DNA of 38,266 bases, taken from NCBI GenBank assembly GCA_902776935.1, contig CACYRS010000020.1, forward strand, positions 1 through 38,266, read 5' to 3'. The stretch's first letter is position 1; the number at the start of each line of letters is the position of its first letter. This document shows, one piece after another, positions 17,698 through 24,992 of this stretch. The position numbers were made by a program, and so were the translations under genes. The stretch is from an uncultured Prevotellaceae bacterium (GTDB taxonomy: Bacteria; Bacteroidota; Bacteroidia; Bacteroidales; Bacteroidaceae). Below the pieces are notes generated by a model. That model was not told where the DNA came from. It did no database searches and saw only the letters and a program-made list of their open reading frames with translations.

Positions 17698-18334
17698 CAT
17701 TTTCATAGTACGCAAGCATCCTGTATCGCTCAAGCTGGTGTTAGGACTGATGGAGGATGCCGACAGCAGCGAAGAAACAAAAAGCTGGGCGCTGTCGGCC
17801 TTGTTTCATGCCGGCTACACACACGACGACTCATTGCGCGACTATCTCTACGATGCGCTTGACCGTAAGGGACTACATCCTTACAACGAATACATTCTGG
17901 AGGATGGCAAGCAACAGGAGGAAGAGTCGCCAGAGGAGCAGGAAGCTCTGAGAGCCGTCTATATGTCTCAGCTGAAGACCATATTGGATAATCTGATGCA
18001 GTTGAAGGCAGAGGATGGTAAACCGCTGTTCTACCAGAAAAACCACTGGTGGGCTGTGTATCGCATCTTCGTAGATCGCAAGATTGCCAACATGCGCGAG
18101 AACCAATATCAGAGTTTCATACATCTGATTAATACGCTCAAGCTGAAACAACTGAATGCCGAACTCGACCTGAGTACTCTAAGCAATATCACCCAAGACG
18201 CCATCTTCCGACTGCCTTTTAAAAACTGGAAGAGGCCTTATGGTGAGAGTACACGCAGGCAAAATGCCTTCGATCATATGCACAAAATTGCCGAGGAATT
18301 ACTCACCTCACTTATGAGGGCAAAAATCTGCTGA
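17684..18334 (+). CDS. Protein of unknown function, second gene of the overlapping pair
   Basis: A 216-residue, largely alpha-helical soluble protein, not recognised. It begins inside the last 14 bp of the preceding gene. Visible features are an acidic region around residues 70-90 (QQEEESPEEQE) and a Trp-containing helical segment YQKNHWWAVYRIFVDRKIAN. Near the C-terminus KNWKRPYGESTRRQNAFDHM could bind nucleic acid or a partner. No signal peptide or membrane helix is seen. The location beside a DUF3987-type gene suggests a mobile or accessory role, but function is unknown. Confidence 0.75.
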   Translation: MNLNDIFIVRKHPVSLKLVLGLMEDADSSEETKSWALSALFHAGYTHDDSLRDYLYDALDRKGLHPYNEYILEDGKQQEEESPEEQEALRAVYMSQLKTILDNLMQLKAEDGKPLFYQKNHWWAVYRIFVDRKIANMRENQYQSFIHLINTLKLKQLNAELDLSTLSNITQDAIFRLPFKNWKRPYGESTRRQNAFDHMHKIAEELLTSLMRAKIC

Positions 18335-18348
18335 AAATTACCTGATTT

Positions 18349-18419
18349 CTGATAGTTCGTCTGATAGAATGAACATTCGACTGATAGCCGATGCCGTATT
18401 CCGGGCATTCGGCTGATAG
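18349..18419 (+). repeat. Four direct CTGATAG repeats upstream of the DUF3987-type gene
   Basis: CTGATAG occurs at 18349-18355, 18361-18367, 18381-18387 and 18413-18419, with starts 12, 20 and 32 bp apart. Copies 3 and 4 extend to ATTCGNCTGATAG and copy 2 to GTTCGTCTGATAG. Between copies 3 and 4 lies a hairpin-forming GCCGATGCC/GGCATTCGGC (18387-18395, 18404-18413). The last copy ends 25 bp before the -7 box at 18445, the place where an activator or repressor would bind. An iteron-like role is also possible. Confidence 0.75.
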
Positions 18420-18444
18420 TTGCTTTTACCTATTATTATATGCC

Positions 18445-18470
18445 TACCTTTGCGGTGAGCAAACTGCTCA
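18445..18470 (+). promoter_or_regulatory. -7 box and leader hairpin of the DUF3987-type gene
   Basis: TACCTTTGC (18445-18453) matches TAnnTTTGC. Just after it, TGAGCA-AAC-TGCTCA (18456-18470) is a perfect 6-bp inverted repeat covering the predicted start site. It could be an operator or the first hairpin of a leader of about 60 nt before the ATG at 18520. Confidence 0.65.
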
Positions 18471-18519
18471 GCGGGGCTAAAAGCGCCTCGTTAATGTATA
18501 ATTTTAAAACGCAAAATTT

Positions 18520-20940
18520 ATGGCAATTATTACAATTCAAAAAAGTCTTCTGGCACAGACAGAGCAGATCGTCTCCACAGAGCAGCTGGAAGCAGTGTTT
18601 AACAATCCTGAGACCTTCCGCAAGGTTGGCAGGATACGTGAGCTCCGCAGGCAGGGCGACACGGAGGGAGCCGACAAGGTGAAGCATTCGTTGGAGGGTC
18701 TCATCTTCGTGGCCGACGACTTCGCGGAGTGTGAGAAGGAGGTCACCATCGTTAAGAACGGTGTGGAGACCAAGCAGATGCTGCGCGGCAAGTGGCGCCT
18801 GCAGAAGTCGGCTCATCTGAACGGCCTGGCCGTCCTCGACGTGGATCATCTGACGGAGAATCCCGTAGAGGTGTTCCGTCGCTGGACGGAGGCTCAATTT
18901 CGTGAACTGGGCGTGCTGTTGGTGTTCATCACCTCCTCGAATGCAGGCCTCAAGTTTGTGTTCATCGCCCGCAAGGAGTGGGGCAACCTCATCGAGAATG
19001 CCTGTGAGCTGGCCCGTCAGCTGGGTCTTCAGGCCGATGAGAGCGGCAAGGATGCCTCGCGCATGTCGTTTGCACCCTCAGAGCCTGCTGGCGACATTCT
19101 CTTCTTCGACGCAGAACGTATGTTCAGCTACGAGAATCCGGAGTACGACGCCATTTTCGGCGAGGCCTACCGCCAGGGTAACAGCCAGGGCGACAATATC
19201 GTCAAGACTGGTTGCAAAAAGGCAAGTTTGGAAATTGAGAAATTTAGTATTTCGGATTGCAAGTACAAGGAAGTATCCATACAGAAAATCATCGACTGCT
19301 GGGTGGGACCCAAACTGCCAGAACCCGGCTCGCGCCACAAGACCTCACTCGAGCTGGCCGACCATCTGCGCTACATCTGCGACTCCGACCCCATCTTGAT
19401 CGAAGCCATCCTGAGGGCACAGAAGTGGGTGCAGGACATTGTCAGGGAACGTGGCGAGAACGTCAGCCAGACGGTGAAGTCGGCCCTTGCCTTCAAGGAA
19501 GAGAAGCGCATACCCAAACGCATGTACCATGCACTACGTGAGGCAGGTGTCGATGAGTTCTCAGGTCTGAGCAAGTCGCGTCTGCCCTATGCCGACTGGG
19601 CCAAGCGACTGCTGAAGCTACCGCTGGGATGCTACGGTCCTGCCCTTGGCTACATCGACGACGATGAGATCAAGCCTGGTGGAGTCATCACGGCTGGAGG
19701 CATGTACGACGCACTGATGACCAAGTGCTGGTATCAGGACTTCGAGGGCTATGCCCATCGCCTGAACGTCCTGGCAATGGTCATCGGAGGGCCTGCCACT
19801 GGCAAGGGCTTTGCCGTGAAGCAGGACGAGTACATCATGGACGTGATGCAGGAGGCAGACGCCCCTGGCCGCGAACAGGAACGCCTCTACAAAGACGGTC
19901 TGAACGAGCGCGAGACCTCTCAGAAGGAACAGAAGAAGGACGCTCTGAAGCGACCCACGGAGATGGTGCGCTACTGTCCTGTGAAGACCTCGAACAACGT
20001 GATGTACCGTCGCATGCAGAATGCCGCAGTGCCTACGGCAGAGGGCGGGCTCTACTACTACCACCTCTACACCTTTGCCTCTGAGCTGCTGTCGATCGTG
20101 AAGGCCTCCGGTTCGTTTCAGGAGAAGCGCGACATGATGCTGCAGAGTTTCCACAACGAGAAAAACGGTGTGGATTACAGCAACAAGGACAGTGTGAACG
20201 GCATCATGCCCGTACACTATATCCTGGTAGCCACAGGCACAAGCACCTCGCTGAAGAAGTTTGTCAACCCCAGCAACATCGGCGACGGACTAGCCACGCG
20301 ACTCAGCGTGTTTGTGATGCCAACGGGCAACTTCAAGATGCGTCCGCTGACCAAAAAGCCCAAGAGTATGGAGGCTGCCAACGAGATGAAGAAGTGGTCA
20401 CGCAGGATGGACGGTCTTCATGGCGAAATCAAAGGCCTGGAGAAACTGGTGGCGCATGTCTACAAGATGGTTGCAGCCCGTATGGAGGAAGCTGCCAACG
20501 AGGGCGACGAGGCCACGCTGACCATGCTTAAGCGCATGCAGGACAAGGTGATGGCCATCTGCATCCCACAGGTTGTCTCGACACAAAAGTCATGGGATGA
20601 TTTCCAACAGACGATGACAGTGAAGGTCACCAAGCAGCATCTGGAATTCGCCACGCTGATGTTCGAGATCCTCTTTGCCTGCGAGGAAACGCTGTTCGGA
20701 CTGATGTGGCAAGACTACTTCGACGATGAGGAGCGTGACACCCAGACACGTGCCGTCTACGACAAGACCAGCGACTACTTCGAATCGCTGCCACAGGAGT
20801 TTACCACCAAGAACGTGATGGATATCTGGGGCTATTCCTCGAACACCACAGCCTCAGCCCGTATCAGCACACTCATCAAATCGGGTGCCGTCAAGAAAAT
20901 CAGCCATGGACACTTCCAAAAACTACGCACTGCTATCTAA
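18520..20940 (+). CDS. VirE-N / DUF3987-type primase-helicase-like protein
   Basis: An 806-residue protein of the BT4734/BF3469 kind that is common in Bacteroidota accessory regions. Residues about 55-205 form a VirE N-terminal domain related to primase folds, with LAVLDVDHL (103-111), VLLVFITSSNAGLKFVF and the RMSFAPSEPAGDILFFD strand. Residues 230-255 are a linker. From about 340 a DUF3987 domain carries a P-loop-like GGPATGKG (423-430). The last 60 residues look like a winged helix and resemble the fragment at 1-256. A role in replication or DNA processing of an element is inferred from the folds; no function has been shown for most members. The gene is visibly richer in G+C than its neighbours, except for an AT-rich patch at 19215-19265 that encodes the linker. 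Confidence 0.85.
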   Translation: MAIITIQKSLLAQTEQIVSTEQLEAVFNNPETFRKVGRIRELRRQGDTEGADKVKHSLEGLIFVADDFAECEKEVTIVKNGVETKQMLRGKWRLQKSAHLNGLAVLDVDHLTENPVEVFRRWTEAQFRELGVLLVFITSSNAGLKFVFIARKEWGNLIENACELARQLGLQADESGKDASRMSFAPSEPAGDILFFDAERMFSYENPEYDAIFGEAYRQGNSQGDNIVKTGCKKASLEIEKFSISDCKYKEVSIQKIIDCWVGPKLPEPGSRHKTSLELADHLRYICDSDPILIEAILRAQKWVQDIVRERGENVSQTVKSALAFKEEKRIPKRMYHALREAGVDEFSGLSKSRLPYADWAKRLLKLPLGCYGPALGYIDDDEIKPGGVITAGGMYDALMTKCWYQDFEGYAHRLNVLAMVIGGPATGKGFAVKQDEYIMDVMQEADAPGREQERLYKDGLNERETSQKEQKKDALKRPTEMVRYCPVKTSNNVMYRRMQNAAVPTAEGGLYYYHLYTFASELLSIVKASGSFQEKRDMMLQSFHNEKNGVDYSNKDSVNGIMPVHYILVATGTSTSLKKFVNPSNIGDGLATRLSVFVMPTGNFKMRPLTKKPKSMEAANEMKKWSRRMDGLHGEIKGLEKLVAHVYKMVAARMEEAANEGDEATLTMLKRMQDKVMAICIPQVVSTQKSWDDFQQTMTVKVTKQHLEFATLMFEILFACEETLFGLMWQDYFDDEERDTQTRAVYDKTSDYFESLPQEFTTKNVMDIWGYSSNTTASARISTLIKSGAVKKISHGHFQKLRTAI

Positions 20941-20943
20941 GAC

Positions 20944-20980
20944 AAGAAAGGGGGCTCGCAATTTGAGTCCCCTTTTCTTT
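20944..20980. terminator. Bidirectional terminator between convergent genes
   Basis: A long stem pairs AAGAAAGGGGGCTC (20944-20957) with GAGTCCCCTTTTCTT (20965-20979), with one mismatch and one bulge. T-rich sequence follows on the plus strand and A-rich sequence precedes it. It separates the DUF3987-type gene (stop at 20940) from the convergent gene that stops at 20999. Confidence 0.8.
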
Positions 20981-20998
20981 GGTTAAGATAGGAGCATA

Positions 20999-23900
20999 TT
21001 ATTTAGCATCAGACTTGAATTCAATATCTAATGTTAACCGATCATCTTCGCTAGGAATGTATGTCCAAGTCTTGTCTTCAGTCTTTTCATACGTATTACT
21101 ATATCGACTCCAGGAATGCCAATAATGATATTTGCCTTCAACTTTGGTAAACACGACTCCCTCAGATTTTTTTCCTGTCCATCTCAAGCTTCTATATCCC
21201 CAGTAAGAATCACGGTCATCTGTTGGAACATCTGATGCCGTGAACTTGACTGAGCACTCTTCAACAGTATCATCCTGTTTAGTGGAAGACTCGACAGTAT
21301 ATTCAAGATTGGTAACCTTTCCTTCGAAGAAGCCAGAAGGCAAGTCGAAGGTCAATATCTCAGTCGCCTTCACCTTACAATCGCTGTAAGCAACACCCTC
21401 TCCTTCCGAAATACGGGTACACACAACATGAATGGGCGTTTCATTGTCGCCAGAAGCAGAAATCTTCACATCCCAGCCAGAACCAGATCCGTAGGCATCG
21501 CCAGATTCATCTGTTGAGAAGCCTGCGCCAAAGCCACTATAGGTAGTGTAATAACCCTTACCCCATATTTTTGAAAGAGGCATTTCTTTAGTTTCTTCAA
21601 CTCTAGAGTCCGTGTTCTTTATGTAGTCTTTCAAAATTGATGAAGGCAGACTTGCCTTAAACTCTACTTTCTTGATTTTTTCCACACTAACACCAGAATA
21701 GTTTTGAGTGACATAGAAGATGGAAACTCCTTGTGTGCCATCTGCCTTAGTTGCAGAAACTGTAAAATAGGCGTTTCGCTCTGATGATGAATTATTCCTA
21801 TCACATGAATAATTAACAATGGTTCTGTCTTTTTGAGAATTAATCTTAATGATATGGATATAATCTTGATTAGGGGTAACAGTCAGGTCTTTCAGATTAT
21901 CAACACTTTCTAAAATATCGAAGTAATTCCTTTTGTCACCTAACCATCCTATTTGGTGATGCCTGTCATAACTATCGCCATCAGAATCTTGAATCACAAA
22001 ATCTCCGCGATCTTCAGTAGGCTTATCTTCCTTTTCCTTACCTGCCTTCTGACTGATAGTGACATAGGTCTTGTACGCATCGCCGAGATAGGTCTTCCCC
22101 TCCACCCAGACTCTGGCTCCACGCTCCTCACTACCTGTATTCTCACCCATCGTGACGGTAATGACATTGCCGTCGAGCGAGGCAGAAAGATAGTCCTCTG
22201 TGAATTCTGTCGTGCTGATACTAATATTTGTGATGTTGGTATTACCTATTGTCACTTTCTTCGTGCCACCTGCTGCCTCAAACTCTAGTTTGTCGGGGGT
22301 CAGTTCGATATAGGGGATACTTTGAATAACAACGACGCTGTCCTCGACGAGCGTCTCACCTTTTTTCGACTTACCCGTGAGACGGATGACTCCTCTACGC
22401 TCCTTTGTACCGCTGGGCAATTCTGACCAGTAAATGGTTAACTGGTTCAGATGGGACAACCAAATAGGGTCTTTCAGCCAGTCGGATTCAGATTTTACTT
22501 CCATATTAGCCATATTGGGAACGACCTCTATCTCTTTATAACCTTGCTCATCACCAACATAGATACTACCCTCCGCTTTCTCAATACGTGCAGGATCGAG
22601 CGTAAACGTCTTCTTAAAATTCTTCGCCAGTAAATGGTTGCCCCTGTATTCCACCATGGGATAGGCATGATAGGTTATATCCTTACCTTTGCCTGGATCG
22701 AGTAAAAATACACAACCATTTTTACCTTCATTTATTCTCTGTTTATAAGATGCCTCTCTGTAATAGGCATCACAAAGACTGTCGGCAACTAAAATGCCGT
22801 TATCATCATATATGGCAAAGCCTATATGTAAGAGCGTGATAAGATCGCGGTCTGCCGAAGACCTCATACGTATGCGATAGGGACGTATGGGCTCCTCCTT
22901 GTCTTGTTCAATGGTGAAATCAGTGAAATTGGGTACAAGGTAATATAAATCTTTCTCAAGAAAATCACCCTCTTTCTCATAAGCGAGTTTCTTCTTTCCT
23001 AACTGACCGGAAAGAGACGCCTTGACATAGCCCATAGAACTGACTTTACCATGATTATTGAGTTTCTCATAGCTGTCGAGGATAGTCAGCGGGTCAACAA
23101 CCTTGTCTGAAGAGAAACCTAGTACTGGAGAATCGAACTCTAATTTTCCACCCAGTTCTCCACGTAGATTTACCTTAACGCCTGTGGATTTTTCTTCAGG
23201 ACCAGATGTATTCTTCTTGAAAGGATAGGCGATGCCCAAGTCAACCTCTGCATACGCACCTGTACTTAGACTCCAAACTCCATCAGTATTTATGTCGAAT
23301 TCTGCATCAGAACGTGTTGTTGTATAATGACTATTGAAAACAGGGTCTGGTATTGTAGGATAAACTACGTTCCAGTTTTTGTCTCTATATACGAGAAAAG
23401 AGCGTCCTTCGCCACCTACTCCATACTTGAAGCCCAACGACAATGCATTGAACTGCGCTCCTACAAACATACCGGCCTCAATGTCCGCATTGAAGTATTT
23501 GGACAACTTTTTTGATACTTTCTTGAAAGGGAAGTTTACGCTGCCAGTAATGGAACCAGTAATAGAGGCTTCTAAGTCAAAGTTACTAATCGTTCTTGTC
23601 TTCTGGTCGAATTGGAACATATTCGACAGGACATCAATATATAGGAATGCCCGTACCTCCAACTGTTCTTTAAGACTATACTTAAGATTTCCCGTAACGT
23701 CTCCAGAGATTTCTATTGGACCAAGTTTTCCTACGGTGTAGGATCCTTGTAGAGATAAATTGCCTGACTCGTCGATGACATCAATTGGAGTCTCTGTGGT
23801 ATATTCCATTTCCGCACCATCAAACAAGCCGCCCCTTGTCCTTGCATTTGAACCAGAACCTGGTGTAGCGGCAGCGGCCTTTGCTACCAGACGATCGAAA

Positions 23901-24430
23901 ACATCAGTTATTTCCAACTCTCCCGTGGTAATAGTGTATCCATTATTAACCTTTTCTATATTGGTCACAAGTCCTACAAAGCCATTCGGAAGGTATTTAC
24001 TCTCTTCCTCAATAAACAACTTATCGCCAACCTTAGGAATCAGTGCAGTAGGCGTGTTTGTTGCCAACCGAATCCATACAACTGAGTCGGAAGCTATGAT
24101 ATAGTCGGCAATCGACTTGTCTGGACAGAAAACATCAGCCTTTATCTTAGTCTCTGGTGTGACAAAAGCAACGGAATCGATGGCAGAGATAGGAATACGA
24201 TAGACGCTGTCGAGGGCGTAAACCTCCTGCACCACATAGTCTGCCTGTTCAACACCAAGGGTATCAATCTTCGAATACTCAATGCGGTCGATATCGCCAA
24301 AGAAGAAAGCGTCGAACTGTCCGTCATTGCGGAAGATATAAAGGGCATCCTGAGTAGCCTGCGCCATTGAAGTTTGGACACAGAGCAGCGACAGCAACAC
24401 TGTCAATATGTAGAGAACAGACTTTTTCAT
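20999..24430 (-). CDS. Large secreted protein with BACON-like domains
   Basis: An 1143-residue exported protein with a signal peptide (LYILTVLLSLLCVQTSMAQ). Residues 27-95 form a short N-terminal module (LYIFRNDGQFDAFFFGDIDRI, DSVYRIPISAIDSVAFVTPE) that I associate with large secreted proteins of Prevotella-type bacteria. Residues 200-500 are beta-rich with alternating polar and hydrophobic residues. Three BACON-like Ig folds follow at about 622-704, 707-797 and 836-911, each ending in a VTISQ/VTQNY-type strand. A further beta-rich region (about 912-1143) ends the protein. No catalytic domain is recognised, so adhesion or glycan/protein binding at the surface is the best guess. Its ATG overlaps the stop of the preceding small gene (ATGA), so the two are translationally coupled. 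Confidence 0.8.
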   Translation of the reverse strand: MKKSVLYILTVLLSLLCVQTSMAQATQDALYIFRNDGQFDAFFFGDIDRIEYSKIDTLGVEQADYVVQEVYALDSVYRIPISAIDSVAFVTPETKIKADVFCPDKSIADYIIASDSVVWIRLATNTPTALIPKVGDKLFIEEESKYLPNGFVGLVTNIEKVNNGYTITTGELEITDVFDRLVAKAAAATPGSGSNARTRGGLFDGAEMEYTTETPIDVIDESGNLSLQGSYTVGKLGPIEISGDVTGNLKYSLKEQLEVRAFLYIDVLSNMFQFDQKTRTISNFDLEASITGSITGSVNFPFKKVSKKLSKYFNADIEAGMFVGAQFNALSLGFKYGVGGEGRSFLVYRDKNWNVVYPTIPDPVFNSHYTTTRSDAEFDINTDGVWSLSTGAYAEVDLGIAYPFKKNTSGPEEKSTGVKVNLRGELGGKLEFDSPVLGFSSDKVVDPLTILDSYEKLNNHGKVSSMGYVKASLSGQLGKKKLAYEKEGDFLEKDLYYLVPNFTDFTIEQDKEEPIRPYRIRMRSSADRDLITLLHIGFAIYDDNGILVADSLCDAYYREASYKQRINEGKNGCVFLLDPGKGKDITYHAYPMVEYRGNHLLAKNFKKTFTLDPARIEKAEGSIYVGDEQGYKEIEVVPNMANMEVKSESDWLKDPIWLSHLNQLTIYWSELPSGTKERRGVIRLTGKSKKGETLVEDSVVVIQSIPYIELTPDKLEFEAAGGTKKVTIGNTNITNISISTTEFTEDYLSASLDGNVITVTMGENTGSEERGARVWVEGKTYLGDAYKTYVTISQKAGKEKEDKPTEDRGDFVIQDSDGDSYDRHHQIGWLGDKRNYFDILESVDNLKDLTVTPNQDYIHIIKINSQKDRTIVNYSCDRNNSSSERNAYFTVSATKADGTQGVSIFYVTQNYSGVSVEKIKKVEFKASLPSSILKDYIKNTDSRVEETKEMPLSKIWGKGYYTTYSGFGAGFSTDESGDAYGSGSGWDVKISASGDNETPIHVVCTRISEGEGVAYSDCKVKATEILTFDLPSGFFEGKVTNLEYTVESSTKQDDTVEECSVKFTASDVPTDDRDSYWGYRSLRWTGKKSEGVVFTKVEGKYHYWHSWSRYSNTYEKTEDKTWTYIPSEDDRLTLDIEFKSDAK

Positions 24431-24900
24431 CGCTTCATTATTTTATAGGTGACATTATCTGCTTTAACTAAATACAGCCCTTGTGGCAGTTCCGTAAGAC
24501 TGAGACGATAGGTTCCTGAGCGGTGGGCATTCAGTTGACGAACCAACTTGCCGTCGAGCGAATAGACATCGACGATACTCCCAGCCTTCAACTGACTGAT
24601 GACAAGTACATCGTCTTGCACTTTGACGCCCGCCTTTTCATCGATGGTCTCATTGATTCCTGTGGGATCTTTTTTTGCATAGGTAAATCGTAAGACATCA
24701 CTCAAGGCAAAGGTGACATCACCAGCCGACGAGGTAACCTTCAGATTGGCGCCCTCAAACTTTACCTGCGGTTTGTCCTTCAGGAAGAAGGCTGTCTCTG
24801 ATCCGTTTTTCGTCTGCACTATCAGTGTAGAGAGAAGATCACTTGCCCTAAGCACTGAAGTGACAGCGGATAGCATGATAAGTAAAAAAAATCGATTCAT
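24427..24900 (-). CDS. Small secreted protein with a T9SS-type C-terminal sorting domain
   Basis: A 157-residue exported protein: signal peptide (FFLLIMLSAVTSVLRAS), a short module at 25-75 (LIVQTKNGSETAFFLKDKP, FALSDVLRFTY), and a C-terminal domain at about 88-157. The last resembles type-A sorting signals of the type IX secretion system (IVDVYSLDGKLVRQL, GTYRLSLTELPQGLYLVK, YKIMKR). The short module follows the same DG...FF...D...F pattern as the N-terminus of the 1143-residue protein next door. A protein that is little more than a module plus a sorting domain is unusual. The start at 24900 follows a -7 box at 24924-24932; the longer frame to 25017 would overlap the regulator gene. Confidence 0.8.
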   Translation of the reverse strand: MNRFFLLIMLSAVTSVLRASDLLSTLIVQTKNGSETAFFLKDKPQVKFEGANLKVTSSAGDVTFALSDVLRFTYAKKDPTGINETIDEKAGVKVQDDVLVISQLKAGSIVDVYSLDGKLVRQLNAHRSGTYRLSLTELPQGLYLVKADNVTYKIMKR

Positions 24901-24923
24901 AAGCGTTGATATTCGTTTTCTCA

Positions 24924-24932
24924 GCAAAGATA
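24924..24932 (-). promoter_or_regulatory. -7 box for the T9SS/BACON gene pair
   Basis: The minus strand reads TATCTTTGC, a strong -7 match in the 92-bp gap between the regulator gene and the small T9SS gene. Transcription would start about 17 nt before the start codon at 24900. The pair can therefore be expressed separately from the regulator. No TTTG box lies at 19-21 bp, so activation may be needed. Confidence 0.65.
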
Positions 24933-24992
24933 GGAGAAAAAACAATACAAGGACTCTCAAATTATCAAAACCGACTAACAATTGATAAGATG

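Noticed and set aside
18349-18419. CTGATAG repeats as a CRISPR array
   Set aside because: Units are only 7-13 bp, spacing is irregular (12, 20, 32 bp) and no cas genes are present.
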